Assembly (NCBI GenBank): GCA_902622545.1
Contig: CACNQD010000002.1
Location: 186,001 to 250,000, forward strand
Direction of reading: 5' to 3'
DNA from: an uncultured Pelagibacteraceae bacterium
GTDB taxonomy: Bacteria; Pseudomonadota; Alphaproteobacteria; Pelagibacterales; Pelagibacteraceae
Length of the DNA stretch: 64,000 bases
How positions within the stretch are numbered: position 1 is the first letter of the stretch; every line of letters starts with the position of its first letter. A program made the translations under genes and the position numbers. Under the pieces are notes generated by a model. That model did not search any database, was not told where the DNA came from, and was given only the letters and a program-made list of their open reading frames with translations. Shown piece by piece: positions 13,070 to 22,798 of this stretch.

Positions 13070-13088
13070 CTCCTTAAATATAATTATA
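13070..13088 (-). promoter_or_regulatory. Ribosome binding site and putative -10 element of pal
   Basis: On the minus strand a TATAAT hexamer (13083-13088) lies shortly upstream of AAGGAG (13070-13075), which is five bases before the pal ATG. No convincing -35 box is visible at standard spacing. If the -10 is real the leader is short, about 15 bases. The 98-base pal-tolB gap is the largest in the tol cluster, which makes an internal promoter plausible. Confidence 0.5.
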
Positions 13089-13162
13089 TACTTTTTCACA
13101 CCTAAATAGATCTTTCAAGCTTAAAAATCAAGAATTTAATAAGTTTTAGTAAATTTTTATTA

Positions 13163-14512
13163 TTATTCACTTAATAATGACGACCAGGATGGGTCTGAAG
13201 CATCAGTTTTAGTGTCAACTAATCTCTCATTATATCCAGTCAAATCTATAGACCATAATTTTGCTGAAAAACCTTTACCTTCAGAATCTGACTTGGTTTC
13301 CCTATAGAATATTAGTACTCTACCATTAGGAGACCATGATGGTGCCTCTTGGTAGTAATTTTCTGTTAGCAATCTTTCTCCACTTCCATCTACTCGCATC
13401 ACACCAATATAGAACTTGCCTTTATGAAGTTTGGTAAATGCTATTAGATCTCCCCTAGGAGACCATACTGGGGTGCCATACAAACCCTTACCAAAAGAAA
13501 TTCTTTTAACTTTTGAGCCATCACTTTTCATGACATAAATTTGTTGGTAGCCACTCCTATCAGAGTTGAAACATATATATTTACCATCAGGTGAAAACGA
13601 AGGTGAAGTATCTATAGAGGGATGATTGGTAATCTTTTCAACAATTCTATTTTCTAGATCCATTGTATATATATCTGAGTTACCATCTTTAGCAAAACTC
13701 ATAATTATTTTTTTTCCATCTGGAGAAAATCTTGGAGCAAATGTCATTCCTGGAAAATCACCAACAACTTCTTGAACTCCTGTTTCAATATCTAATAGAT
13801 AAACTCTTGGTAAGTTTTTAAAATATGACAGATAAGTAACCATTTGGTTTGTTGGATTAAATCTTGGAGTTAACACCAGCTCATTGCCTAAAGTTAAATA
13901 CTTTGTATTATATCCATCTTGATCCATAATTGCCAATTTCTTAATTCTATTAGTCTTCGGACCTTCTTCGGATACATAAATGATCCTAGTGTCAAAGTAA
14001 CCTTTTTCACCAGTTAACCTTTGATAAACTTTGTCCGTAATAATGTGGCCAACTCTTCTCCAATTATCTGGCACTGTTGTAAAAGCTAAAGCCATCATTT
14101 CTTTTCCTGCAAGAACATCCCACAATCTAAACTCTACTCTAAGTTTTTCATTCTCATACTTAACCTCGCCTGTAATAAGAGCTTGAGCTTTAATCAAAGA
14201 CCAATCCTCGAATCTTGGTTTTAGATGAGCAATGTCAGGTTTTTGTAAGAACGCTTCTTTTTTAAGAGGATTAAAAAGCCCAGAGGACTTTAAGTTATTT
14301 TCTACTACAGAGGATATATCCTCACCAATATTTTCTTTTTTTAATAAATTTTGAAATTCTTTAACTGACTTTGACTCAATGAACAAAGGAGATACTGCTA
14401 TTGGAAGTGGATTTAAGTTTCCTCTCGTAATGTCAACCTCAATTAATCCAAATGAAGTTTTTGGTATTATTATAAAAAGCAGTGCGAATATATATAATTT
14501 AGATTTTTTCAT
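13163..14512 (-). CDS. tolB: Tol-Pal system beta-propeller protein TolB
   Basis: This periplasmic protein shuttles between Pal and TolA. The 449-residue protein has a signal peptide ending near TSFG (about residue 22), an N-terminal TolB domain beginning [14 protein letters not shown], and a six-bladed propeller from about residue 190 with repeated FSPDGK-type blades (SPDGKKI, SPDGKYI, SPRGDLI, SPNGRVL). It overlaps tolA by 4 bases. Confidence 0.97.
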   Translation of the reverse strand: MKKSKLYIFALLFIIIPKTSFGLIEVDITRGNLNPLPIAVSPLFIESKSVKEFQNLLKKENIGEDISSVVENNLKSSGLFNPLKKEAFLQKPDIAHLKPRFEDWSLIKAQALITGEVKYENEKLRVEFRLWDVLAGKEMMALAFTTVPDNWRRVGHIITDKVYQRLTGEKGYFDTRIIYVSEEGPKTNRIKKLAIMDQDGYNTKYLTLGNELVLTPRFNPTNQMVTYLSYFKNLPRVYLLDIETGVQEVVGDFPGMTFAPRFSPDGKKIIMSFAKDGNSDIYTMDLENRIVEKITNHPSIDTSPSFSPDGKYICFNSDRSGYQQIYVMKSDGSKVKRISFGKGLYGTPVWSPRGDLIAFTKLHKGKFYIGVMRVDGSGERLLTENYYQEAPSWSPNGRVLIFYRETKSDSEGKGFSAKLWSIDLTGYNERLVDTKTDASDPSWSSLLSE

Positions 14513-15354
14513 CCTTTTAACATTTCTCTAGCATCAAAATTTAATTGAAGATTTTTCCATCTTTCATATCCGGTTGTAGGTACTCTTAAAGGTTGACAAA
14601 GTCTAATTGCCCTTAAAGCGCTTTCTGCAAGCACTTTATAAAAACCTTGTCCAGGTTTATTCATTCTTGCATGATCCAAAATTTCAGAATTTATTACAGT
14701 GCCATCAGGCTTTAAACTTAATTTAATTCTGACTAATAAATTTTCGTTGTAAGGTAACCCTAATGGGATGCTCCAGCAACCAAAAATTTGTGCTTTTAAC
14801 GCATCTTCCTCACTCAAGGTTAAGGCACTTGTTGTAATATTTTTTTGATTTGATTGAGTTATTTTATCTGACTTATTAGTTGTTTCTGCTGACTCCTCTT
14901 TAGATTTATCTATTAATGCTGCAATATTGTTTGGATCAAATAATTCATCTTTTTCAAATTCTGATACTTGTTTAATTTCTTCATCTATTTTTTCTGGGTT
15001 CTGGACGTCCTTTTCAGGCTTTTTTACTATCTCTTGATTTTGTTCTGGTAGGGGTATCGCATCAGGTTTTTCTTTCTTAATCTGTTTTGGTGGTGCTTGC
15101 TCAGAAACAATTTTTTCTTTCTCTTTAACTTTCTCTATGATTTTTCTTGCCTTAGGTGCAAATGGTATATTTGTTTTGTCAGTTATCTGAATTAGTTCAA
15201 TTGATATTAGAGGGGGCAAATCTATAGGTTTTTTTGCAATGAAAGGAAAAGTTAGAGCGGTAATAACAACTAAAATAATATGCAATACAGTGGATATTGC
15301 AACATTCTTTATCATTATCCTATCATCTTTTATTAGAAGATTATGAAATTTCAT
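14509..15354 (-). CDS. tolA: TolA, energy-transducing Tol-Pal protein
   Basis: TolA spans the periplasm and couples the TolQR motor to TolB and Pal. The 281-residue protein has one membrane helix (about residues 17-40) with a conserved-type SxxxH pattern (STVLHIIL), a charged Lys/Glu/Pro/Gln-rich stalk over roughly 60-180, and a C-terminal TonB-like domain with a Trp-Ser-Ile-Pro-Leu segment. The stalk is short compared with enterobacterial TolA (about 420 residues). It overlaps both neighbours by 4 bases. Confidence 0.88.
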   Translation of the reverse strand: MKFHNLLIKDDRIMIKNVAISTVLHIILVVITALTFPFIAKKPIDLPPLISIELIQITDKTNIPFAPKARKIIEKVKEKEKIVSEQAPPKQIKKEKPDAIPLPEQNQEIVKKPEKDVQNPEKIDEEIKQVSEFEKDELFDPNNIAALIDKSKEESAETTNKSDKITQSNQKNITTSALTLSEEDALKAQIFGCWSIPLGLPYNENLLVRIKLSLKPDGTVINSEILDHARMNKPGQGFYKVLAESALRAIRLCQPLRVPTTGYERWKNLQLNFDAREMLKG

Positions 15355-15767
15355 CTTTCTTTATAAGGTTCTGAAATTAAAGCTACTTTTGTGAAGCCGG
15401 ACCCTGATAGCATGCCCATGACCTCCAAAACTCTTCCGTAATTTATAGTTTTATCTCCTCTAACATAAATTCTTGTATCAGTTCTATTTTTCGAAACCGC
15501 AAGTATTTTTGCTATTACATTATCATAGTCTACTTTTGCTTCTTGAATAAATATTTCACCTTTAGAGTTAATTGTCAAAGTTAACGGTTCTTGTTCCTCA
15601 GGTAGTGAATCTGCAGAACTTTCTGGTAGATCGACCTGAACACCGACAGTCAACAATGGTGCTGTTACCATAAAAACAATTAATAGAACAAGCATAACAT
15701 CCACAAATGGAGTAACATTTATTTCACTCATTGGTTCATTAGAATTTTTTTTTAGACTAAAAGCCAT
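15351..15767 (-). CDS. tolR: TolR, ExbD-family motor subunit
   Basis: TolR is the proton-channel and plug subunit of the TolQR motor. The 138-residue protein has a short cytoplasmic start, INVTPFVDVMLVLLIVFMV covering the single membrane helix with the proton-carrying aspartate (in FVDVML), and a periplasmic ExbD domain ending in a VALISEP strand. It lies three bases downstream of tolQ. Confidence 0.95.
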   Translation of the reverse strand: MAFSLKKNSNEPMSEINVTPFVDVMLVLLIVFMVTAPLLTVGVQVDLPESSADSLPEEQEPLTLTINSKGEIFIQEAKVDYDNVIAKILAVSKNRTDTRIYVRGDKTINYGRVLEVMGMLSGSGFTKVALISEPYKER

Positions 15768-15770
15768 AGG

Positions 15771-16445
15771 TTAAATTATAGATAAAAATCTTTTAGCAAA
15801 GTTTTCTAATCTTTGAGAATATTTCTTCGAGTCATTATTAAATTTATTGTAAGCGATGACAGCTGGAATGGCTGCCAATAAACCTAGGGCTGTTGCAAAT
15901 AATGCTTCCGCAATTCCTGGTGCAACAATTGCTAGGCTTGTATTTCTTGATACAGCTATTGATTGAAATGAATTCATTATGCCCCAAACCGTTCCAAAGA
16001 GACCAATAAAAGGGGCTGTTGAACCCACAGTAGCAAGAAATGAAAAATTTTTTTCAAGAAAATTAATTTCTGACACTATATTAGACTCTAACAAACCTGA
16101 TAATTTTTCGTTAAGATTGCTTCTTGATCTAGATTTTAAAACAACCTGCATTGTTTTTCTAAAAACATTAGACATTGGGTCATCTTTGTTTGCAGGAAGA
16201 TTATTGTAAAAGCTCTCAGCGGATTTAGATTTCCAAAATTTTTCCTCAAATTCGATACTGCTTTGATTTAATTTTTTGAACATTTTAAATTTTTCAATAA
16301 TAATTGCCCAAGAGTATATTGAGGCAGCAATCAAAATAATAATAACTGATTTGACAACAAAATCAGCTCTTAAGAACAAGCTCATTAAAGAAAAATCAAC
16401 AGAGCTACCTAAGCCAACTGCTTGAGAAGTTATATCTGCTTCCAT
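15771..16445 (-). CDS. tolQ: TolQ, MotA/TolQ/ExbB proton channel
   Basis: TolQ forms the stator pentamer of the Tol motor in the inner membrane. The 224-residue protein has three membrane segments (about 28-50, 130-155 and 170-192), with the typical ATVGSTAPFIGLFGTVWGIM stretch in helix two and APGIAEALFATALGLLAAIPA in helix three. In many alphaproteobacteria ybgC precedes tolQ; here the gene directly upstream is the RuvC-like gene, 38 bases away. Confidence 0.96.
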   Translation of the reverse strand: MEADITSQAVGLGSSVDFSLMSLFLRADFVVKSVIIILIAASIYSWAIIIEKFKMFKKLNQSSIEFEEKFWKSKSAESFYNNLPANKDDPMSNVFRKTMQVVLKSRSRSNLNEKLSGLLESNIVSEINFLEKNFSFLATVGSTAPFIGLFGTVWGIMNSFQSIAVSRNTSLAIVAPGIAEALFATALGLLAAIPAVIAYNKFNNDSKKYSQRLENFAKRFLSII

Positions 16446-16483
16446 GAAAAATCTTTCACACTAAAATGTGTCATCAATTTGTC

Positions 16484-16972
16484 TTAATTTTTTTGGTTTT
16501 GATAGTAAAAGCTAGCTATTAATATTGCGTCAGCTTTATTAGCGTCTTTTTTTCTTGATAATTTAGAGGAAATATATGGAAAAAACTCAATTGCTTTAGT
16601 CCTACTGGAATCTTTCTGGGTATTTATAAGGTTATAATACTTTTTCCATTTTACAGGTGAAACGAAGTCCATGGGTATTTGCATAGCTGAAAATATACCT
16701 TTAAGAACTCCAAAAGATTGTCCAAAATTGAACATGCTTGTGACTCCTTGACCAGGCATTGCTGAAACTTGTTCTATAACTACTTTTATATCCTTTTTAT
16801 CTTCATTTAAAATTGCTTTTTGTATTTCATTATAAATTTGTGAACCATTGACTTGGGACTTGTTTTTTTTACCTACCGGCATTATTGGCATATCAAATAC
16901 ATCTAAAATATTTCCATCTTTTAGAATGCATATAGCCCCTTTTATCCCTGGATCTATGCCTATAATTAACAT
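16484..16972 (-). CDS. RuvC-like Holliday junction resolvase (phage-type)
   Basis: This is a RNase H-fold nuclease likely to cut Holliday junctions. The 162-residue protein has the RuvC-type acidic residues: Asp7 in GIDPG, Glu67 in VVIEQV, and Asp143 and Asp148 in KKDANKADA. The IEQVSAMPGQGVTSMFNFGQ stretch and the VSPVKWKK motif resemble RuvC-like proteins of phages more than E. coli RuvC, where the last two acids are three residues apart. It sits directly after yebC, which is the usual place of ruvC, but ruvA and ruvB are not beside it. Function as a resolvase is inferred from the fold and position. Confidence 0.75.
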   Translation of the reverse strand: MLIIGIDPGIKGAICILKDGNILDVFDMPIMPVGKKNKSQVNGSQIYNEIQKAILNEDKKDIKVVIEQVSAMPGQGVTSMFNFGQSFGVLKGIFSAMQIPMDFVSPVKWKKYYNLINTQKDSSRTKAIEFFPYISSKLSRKKDANKADAILIASFYYQNQKN

Positions 16973-16974
16973 TT

Positions 16975-17697
16975 TTATTCCAACATTTCTAAGTTCGAGT
17001 ATACCTTTTGTACATCGTCGTGATCTTCTAAAGAATCTAAAAACTTTTTAACTTCTAAAAATTGCTCTTTTTTTAAGCTAATCTTATTTAATGGATACCA
17101 CTCAATATTTGTAGACAAAAAATTTTCAATTTCTTTCTCCATAATTTTTTTTACATCATAAATATTGTCTTTATTACAATGTATCTCGTGATAAATCTTG
17201 TTAGAGAAACACTCATCTGCTCCAGAGTTTATAGCTATTTCTAAAATTTTATCAGGCTCTATTTGCGCAGCATCTACTCTTATTATACCAAGATGTTTAA
17301 AATTATGTGCAGCAGAACCTTGGGTGCCTAGATTGCCACCATTTTTCTGAAAAATTTCTCTTATTTTTGATGCTGTTCTATTTTTGTTATCAGTTAGTGC
17401 TTCCACAATTACAGCGATTTTAAAATTGCCAAATCCCTCATACCTAATTTCATCAAAACTAGCTTGATCATTAAATTTTGATTTATCAATTGCTCTATCA
17501 ATATTGTCTTTAGGCATATTAGCTGATCTTGCAGCTTGTATTGCCGATCTTAGTCTGTGGTTCATATCAGGATCTTTGTCGCCTAGCTTTGCTGCAACAG
17601 TAATTTCCCTGGACAATTTAGAAAAAATTTTTGACCTTTCTTTATCTGCTCTTCCTTTTTTGTGTTTAATTCCAGCCCAATGTGAATGACCTGCCAT
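16975..17697 (-). CDS. yebC: YebC/PmpR-family protein
   Basis: Family members have been described as transcriptional regulators and, more recently, as factors that relieve ribosome stalling at proline-rich stretches. I chose the start at MAGHSHWAGIKHKKG, the invariant family N-terminus; an in-frame ATG eight codons upstream would overlap ymdB. The mature 240-residue length is normal. The conserved NGGNLGTQGSAAH segment is present. The yebC-ruvC order is common in bacteria. Confidence 0.95.
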   Translation of the reverse strand: MAGHSHWAGIKHKKGRADKERSKIFSKLSREITVAAKLGDKDPDMNHRLRSAIQAARSANMPKDNIDRAIDKSKFNDQASFDEIRYEGFGNFKIAVIVEALTDNKNRTASKIREIFQKNGGNLGTQGSAAHNFKHLGIIRVDAAQIEPDKILEIAINSGADECFSNKIYHEIHCNKDNIYDVKKIMEKEIENFLSTNIEWYPLNKISLKKEQFLEVKKFLDSLEDHDDVQKVYSNLEMLE

Positions 17698-17698
17698 A

Positions 17699-18505
17699 TT
17701 AATTTGTATTCTGTAGAACACCTCCCATCACAAGACTATCTATTTTTTTAGCTAGACCTGTTTCTAAGCAACAATCAACAATAACACCTGATAAGGTCCC
17801 TGTTCCTAAAGATGGAAAATGTTTTTCAGCTTTTTTTTTATAAAACTTATTTATTGAATTATCTTTATTCATACCGATTACAGAGTCATAATCTCCACAC
17901 ATTCCTGAGTCTGTTATATAAGCAGAACCCTTTTTTAAAATTCTTGCATCATTTGTTGGAACATGGGTATGTGTACCTGTAATCAAAGTTGCTTTTCCAT
18001 CAAATAAATGACCAACTGCCATCTTCTCGCTAGTTATTTCTCCATGAAAATCAATTATTAAAAAATCATAATTTTTTTTTAGATAATAATTTTTTAAAAA
18101 TTTTTCTATTTTGATAAAAACGTCATCGCACTTTTTCATAAAAACATTTCCCATTAAATTTAAAACACCAACTTTAAAATTATTTTTACTATCAAAAATT
18201 TCAAAACCTTTTCCAGGAGCGGGATCAGTTAAATTATAAGGTCTTAAAAGTTTTTTTTCTTTCTCAATATGCTCAACTGTTTCTTTTTGATCCCAAACAT
18301 GGTTTCCCGTAGTTATAACATTTATTCCACATTGAAATAACTCATTTGAAATTTTTTCAGTTATACCTACTCCGTTATCTGCAGCATTCTCACCATTAGC
18401 AACAACGAAGTCTAAATTTTTTTGTTTAATTATGTCTGGCAGGTATTTTTTGACAACTCTGCAGCCAGATGGTCCTACTATGTCTCCCAGAAAAAGAATT
18501 CTCAT
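17699..18505 (-). CDS. YmdB-family metallophosphoesterase
   Basis: The family hydrolyses 2',3'-cyclic nucleotides in Bacillus (YmdB, TIGR00282), with roles in RNA decay or signalling. The 268-residue protein shows the expected dimetal site: GDIVG at the N-terminus, NGENAADN, GNHVWD, DFHGE and GTHTHVPT. Length matches the family. It overlaps fau by 4 bases and ends one base before the yebC start. Its substrate in this organism is unknown. Confidence 0.9.
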   Translation of the reverse strand: MRILFLGDIVGPSGCRVVKKYLPDIIKQKNLDFVVANGENAADNGVGITEKISNELFQCGINVITTGNHVWDQKETVEHIEKEKKLLRPYNLTDPAPGKGFEIFDSKNNFKVGVLNLMGNVFMKKCDDVFIKIEKFLKNYYLKKNYDFLIIDFHGEITSEKMAVGHLFDGKATLITGTHTHVPTNDARILKKGSAYITDSGMCGDYDSVIGMNKDNSINKFYKKKAEKHFPSLGTGTLSGVIVDCCLETGLAKKIDSLVMGGVLQNTN

Positions 18506-19044
18506 TTGTAGATTTTTTTTTCAGTAATTATATAATTCATTTTTTTATCAAACCTGTTAGTTGGAACTTTATTTATTTTTTGACAGGAAAGAGCAAGACC
18601 AATTTTTAAGATCTTTTTAGTTTTTTCTAGTTTACTTATAAATCTATCGTAAAATCCTCCACCGTATCCAATTCTGTTCAAATTAGCATCAAAAGCAACG
18701 ATTGGAATTATAAGTGTAGAAGGTATAATTTTTTTTAATTTGATAGGCTCCGGTATACCAAAATTATTAATTTTTAGAGGACTTTTTTCATTCCATTCAT
18801 AAAATGACATTTTAGAACTTTTTTCTAAAACCGGTAGAGAAATAGTATATTTTTTTTTTCTTAAATATTGAATTATTTCAATTGTAGAAACCTCAGACCC
18901 AATTGGGTAATACAAACCTACTTTTCTATTTTTAGATAAAGTTTTTATCAACTTTATCAAATTTAGATAGTTAATTTTCTTATTTTTAAAATTAAAATTA
19001 AATCTTTTTTTTAAAATTATTTTCCTTATTTGAGATTTTTTCAC
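18502..19044 (-). CDS. fau: 5-formyltetrahydrofolate cyclo-ligase
   Basis: The enzyme converts 5-formyl-THF to 5,10-methenyl-THF with ATP, recycling a stored and inhibitory folate. The 180-residue protein has the N-terminal basic helix (KSQIRKIILKKR), a YYPIGSEV segment and the diagnostic GYGGGFYDRFI loop. Beside zapA this is a familiar proteobacterial arrangement in which 6S RNA often lies between the two, but here only nine bases separate them, so no 6S RNA fits. Confidence 0.93.
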   Translation of the reverse strand: MKKSQIRKIILKKRFNFNFKNKKINYLNLIKLIKTLSKNRKVGLYYPIGSEVSTIEIIQYLRKKKYTISLPVLEKSSKMSFYEWNEKSPLKINNFGIPEPIKLKKIIPSTLIIPIVAFDANLNRIGYGGGFYDRFISKLEKTKKILKIGLALSCQKINKVPTNRFDKKMNYIITEKKIYK

Positions 19045-19053
19045 AACTAAAAA

Positions 19054-19491
19054 TTAGTTTTTTAAATTTGTTTTTTGAACAAATTCTTCTATTTGTTGAG
19101 TCGTATTTGAAATTATTTTATCGTATTCATTTTTTAAATTTTCTATCTCGTCCTCTAGTCTAGAAATATTATCAGAGAGATTTCTTGCCTCATTTTCTTT
19201 GTCGCCTTTATAATCATAAGCTAAAGTCTTAAGCTCTTTAAATTTTTCAGTAATATTCTGTATTTCTTTTTTGTTAATATCTACTTTCTTTTTTGTCTCG
19301 AAGTATTCATCCATTATTTTTATCGATGTAATTAATAATAATTTATTTTCCCCAATATTTCCTAAGTCTGACTTTAACTTATTGAATTTATCGCCAAGAT
19401 GATTTGCTAACTCTTCTAAGTGTTCTTCTTGGCCATCATCGCAAGATAAAAGGAAATCTTTGCCATTAAATTTAATATTTACATTTGCCAT
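19054..19491 (-). CDS. zapA: Cell division protein ZapA
   Basis: ZapA bundles FtsZ filaments at the division site. The 145-residue protein has the globular N-terminal domain (VNIKFNGKDFLLSCDDGQEE, then LANHLGDKFNKL) and a long C-terminal coiled coil. The N-terminal pattern and the neighbouring fau gene support the call. It overlaps the upstream coiled-coil gene by 13 bases. Confidence 0.88.
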   Translation of the reverse strand: MANVNIKFNGKDFLLSCDDGQEEHLEELANHLGDKFNKLKSDLGNIGENKLLLITSIKIMDEYFETKKKVDINKKEIQNITEKFKELKTLAYDYKGDKENEARNLSDNISRLEDEIENLKNEYDKIISNTTQQIEEFVQKTNLKN

Positions 19492-19802
19492 TTATCGATT
19501 TCATCCAACAGAATATCTGTTTCCTGGTTTAATTCATCAATTTTCTCGTTAAATTTTAATTGATCTATTTTATGCTTTGAGTTTTTTTCTTTTAAAGCCT
19601 CAAATTGATCCTTTAACTTATGATGTTCATTAACTAAAATTTGATATTTATTTTCAAGTTCTTTTTTTTCAATTTCTAATTGATTTTTTTGATCAGATAA
19701 AAATTCTATATTTTTAAGACCTTCCTCGTCCACCAAATTAAGTTTTTTTAATTTGTCCAGAGCCATTTCAAGTTTTTTTTCTTTCTCACTGAAGTATTTC
19801 AT
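19479..19802 (-). CDS. Coiled-coil protein of unknown function upstream of zapA
   Basis: The 107-residue protein is almost entirely heptad-like and rich in Lys, Glu and Leu, with no membrane segment or catalytic motif. Many alphaproteobacteria have a small coiled-coil gene (DUF4164-like) directly before zapA, and this may be the counterpart, but I cannot confirm the family. It is the first gene of the long minus-strand block, and its ATG is 51 bases from the divergent tkt start. A role with ZapA in division is a guess from position. Confidence 0.7.
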   Translation of the reverse strand: MKYFSEKEKKLEMALDKLKKLNLVDEEGLKNIEFLSDQKNQLEIEKKELENKYQILVNEHHKLKDQFEALKEKNSKHKIDQLKFNEKIDELNQETDILLDEIDKWQM

Positions 19803-19853
19803 ATATATATTATATTATTAAATTGAGTCATCTTAGTCTAGATAGGTTTACAA

Positions 19854-21794
19854 TTGAAAGTAGAACATAAACAATTAGCTAACGCAATTAGATTTTTATC
19901 AATAGATGCGGTAGAGGCGGCAAATTCTGGTCATCCAGGGATGCCCATGGGCATGGCAGATGTCGCAACAGTTTTATTTAAAAATTTTTTAAAATTTAAT
20001 CCAAAAAATCCAAGTTGGATAAACAGGGATAGGTTTATTCTATCAGCGGGACATGGATCTATGCTTTTGTATTCTTTGCTTTACCTTACTGGATATAAAA
20101 GTGTCTCTTTAGATGACATAAAAAATTTTAGAAAGTTAGACTCTATATGTGCTGGACATCCAGAATATCATTCAAACTCTGGTATTGAAACAACTACAGG
20201 TCCACTTGGTCAAGGAATTTCAAATGCAGTAGGTTTTGCTTTAGCAGAAGAAATTTTAAAAGATAAAATTGGTAAGAAATTCATAGATCATAAAACTTAT
20301 GTTTTAGCTGGGGATGGTTGTTTAATGGAAGGTATAAGTCATGAGGCTTTAAGTCTAGCAGGTCATTTAAAGTTAAAGAATCTTATTTTATTGTTTGATA
20401 ATAACTCTGTATCGATAGATGGCCCGACTAACTTAGCAGTGTCAGACAATACAAAAAAAAGGTTTGAAAGTTACGGTTGGAATTATTTAGATATAAACGG
20501 ACATAACGAAAAACAAATTTTTAATTCATTAAAAAAAGCACAAAATTCTAAAAAACCTATTGCTATATCTTGCAGAACTACAATAGGCTTTGGTTCTCCT
20601 AATAAAGGCGGTAAAGCATCTTCCCATGGAAGTCCTTTAGGTCAAGATGAAATTACGCTAGTTAGAAAAAAATTAAATTGGAAGTATAAACCTTTTGAAA
20701 TTCCAGATAGAATATTAAATGCATGGAGAGATATTGGAAATAAAGCATCTTTAGCTGCTGAAAAATTTAATTCTAAAGGCAAAATAAAAAAGGAAAATTT
20801 AATACCAGTTTCTATAAGTGAGGAAATTGAGGAGTTTAAGAAAAATTATACAAAAACTTTGGAACCTATGGCGACAAGAAAATCTTCAGAAAAATTTCTT
20901 GAGATTGCATCAAAGTTAAAAAATCTTATTGGTGGATCAGCTGACCTAGCTGGCTCTAATAATACAAAAACTAAAAATCATAAAATTATTAAACCAGGAA
21001 AATTTGATGGAAATTATATTCATTATGGAGTTAGAGAACATGCTATGTGTGGAATAATGAATGGAATTTCTTTACATAGTAATCTAATTCCTTACGGAGG
21101 AACTTTTTTAATATTTAGTGATTATTGTAAGCCTTCAATTAGACTTTCGGCTATGATGGGTCAAAAAGTGATCTTTGTTTTCACTCACGACTCTATTGGC
21201 CTTGGTGAAGATGGGCCCACACATCAACCAATTGAGCAACTGTCAGCACTCAGATCAATACCAAATTTAAATGTTTTTAGACCTGCGGATACGATAGAAA
21301 CATTTGAATGTTGGCAGATAGCTCTAGAAAATAAAAATACCCCAAGTGTTATTGCTTTAACTAGACAAAAGACAAAACCAATTAGAAAGGATTATTTAGA
21401 TATTAATCAGTGCTCTAAGGGAGCGTATGAAATAATGAGGACTGGAAATAATTTAAACTTAATTTTAATTTCAACTGGTTCCGAGATAGATCTAGCATGT
21501 AAAATTAGTCATAAATTAGCCACAGATAATATCTATTCAAAAGTTATATCAATGCCTTGCCATGAAATTTTTGACTCTCAGAATGATAATTATAAATCTG
21601 AAATATTAACAAGTAATTTATTAAAGGTTTCAATAGAGGCATCTGAGACGAGCTATTGGAAAAAATATACTGGTGATGGCGGATTGAATTTTGGGATAAA
21701 CGAATTTGGAAAAAGTGCACCATATAATGATATTTATGATCATTTTAAATTAAATGAGGAAAATATTTTAAATAAAATTAAGGAAAAATTTTGA
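19854..21794 (+). CDS. tkt: Transketolase
   Basis: The enzyme moves two-carbon units between sugar phosphates in the pentose phosphate pathway, using thiamine diphosphate. The 646-residue protein starts at TTG, shown by an N-terminal helix followed by [15 protein letters not shown]. It has the ThDP motif [12 protein letters not shown] with the later metal-binding Asn ([10 protein letters not shown]) and the pyrimidine domain segment [14 protein letters not shown]. It leads a plus-strand run and overlaps gap by 4 bases. Confidence 0.97.
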   Translation: MKVEHKQLANAIRFLSIDAVEAANSGHPGMPMGMADVATVLFKNFLKFNPKNPSWINRDRFILSAGHGSMLLYSLLYLTGYKSVSLDDIKNFRKLDSICAGHPEYHSNSGIETTTGPLGQGISNAVGFALAEEILKDKIGKKFIDHKTYVLAGDGCLMEGISHEALSLAGHLKLKNLILLFDNNSVSIDGPTNLAVSDNTKKRFESYGWNYLDINGHNEKQIFNSLKKAQNSKKPIAISCRTTIGFGSPNKGGKASSHGSPLGQDEITLVRKKLNWKYKPFEIPDRILNAWRDIGNKASLAAEKFNSKGKIKKENLIPVSISEEIEEFKKNYTKTLEPMATRKSSEKFLEIASKLKNLIGGSADLAGSNNTKTKNHKIIKPGKFDGNYIHYGVREHAMCGIMNGISLHSNLIPYGGTFLIFSDYCKPSIRLSAMMGQKVIFVFTHDSIGLGEDGPTHQPIEQLSALRSIPNLNVFRPADTIETFECWQIALENKNTPSVIALTRQKTKPIRKDYLDINQCSKGAYEIMRTGNNLNLILISTGSEIDLACKISHKLATDNIYSKVISMPCHEIFDSQNDNYKSEILTSNLLKVSIEASETSYWKKYTGDGGLNFGINEFGKSAPYNDIYDHFKLNEENILNKIKEKF

Positions 21795-22798
21795 AAGCTA
21801 AAATTGGAATTAACGGATTAGGTAGAATTGGTAGAATGGTTCTTAGATCTATTTTTGAGGAAAAACATAAAGGTCTAAAGGTTAATCATATTAATAATAG
21901 AGCAGATATTAGAACTGCTTGCGATCTTATAATAAGAGACAGCATACATGGAAAATTTAGAGCAAAAATATCAATCGAAAAAAATAAATTAATAATCAAT
22001 GGAAATAAAATTACTTATTCGCAGGAAAATAATTTAGGTAGCATACCGTGGAAAACATATAATGTTGATATGGTTTTTGAATGTACAGGTAAATTTAATT
22101 CAAGGGATAAATTAATTTCTCACATTAGAAATGGCGCTAAAAAAGTAATTGTTTCAGCGCCATGTAAAAGCGCAGACAAAACTATAGTTTATGGTGTAAA
22201 CCACATGAATATTTCAAAAAAAGATAAAATTATTTCTGCTGCCTCTTGTACAACTAATTGTTTAGCTCCAGTTGTTTATGTTTTAAATAACAATTTTGGA
22301 ATTGAAAAAGGTTTTATGACAACTATTCATTCTTATACAACAGATCAAAGAATGCTGGATAATTCTCATAAAGATCCTAGAAGAGCGAGATCTGCTGGTC
22401 AGTCTATAGTGCCAACCTCAACCGGAGCTTCAAAAGCAATTGGCGAAATTATACCATCATTAAAAGGTAGGCTGGAGGGTGTTGCTATGAGAGTGCCAAC
22501 TCCCAATGTTTCATTAATCGAACTGGTCTTTCAAACAAAAAAGGATTTAAGTATAGAAAAAATAAATTCGTCTTTTAATAAATTTAGCAAAAATAATAAG
22601 AATAAAATTTTAAAGATAACTCAAGAAAAACTTGTTTCAGTAGACTTTAATCATGATCCTGCATCATCAATTATTGATGCAAATTTAACAAGTGTAGTTG
22701 GTAAAAACATGGGTAAAATTTCAGCATGGTATGATAACGAGTGGGGTTTTTCCAACAGAATGTGTGATATAGCAGAATATCTTCGCAAGATTTCTTAA
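21791..22798 (+). CDS. gap: Glyceraldehyde-3-phosphate dehydrogenase
   Basis: The enzyme interconverts GAP and 1,3-bisphosphoglycerate. The 335-residue protein has the NAD-binding [14 protein letters not shown], the catalytic cysteine in [12 protein letters not shown], and TGAAKAI-like [12 protein letters not shown] plus the C-terminal WYDNEWG. Translation starts at a TTG overlapping the tkt stop, and the TAA stop shares its last A with the pgk ATG, so the three genes are coupled. Confidence 0.97.
   Translation: MKAKIGINGLGRIGRMVLRSIFEEKHKGLKVNHINNRADIRTACDLIIRDSIHGKFRAKISIEKNKLIINGNKITYSQENNLGSIPWKTYNVDMVFECTGKFNSRDKLISHIRNGAKKVIVSAPCKSADKTIVYGVNHMNISKKDKIISAASCTTNCLAPVVYVLNNNFGIEKGFMTTIHSYTTDQRMLDNSHKDPRRARSAGQSIVPTSTGASKAIGEIIPSLKGRLEGVAMRVPTPNVSLIELVFQTKKDLSIEKINSSFNKFSKNNKNKILKITQEKLVSVDFNHDPASSIIDANLTSVVGKNMGKISAWYDNEWGFSNRMCDIAEYLRKIS

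Noticed and set aside
16446..16483. ACAC/GTGT inverted repeat between the RuvC-like gene and tolQ
   Set aside because: Only four base pairs, with no following T-run at the right distance to act as a terminator.
19045..19053. Expected site for 6S RNA between zapA and fau
   Set aside because: Only nine bases separate the two genes, so no RNA gene of that size is present there.
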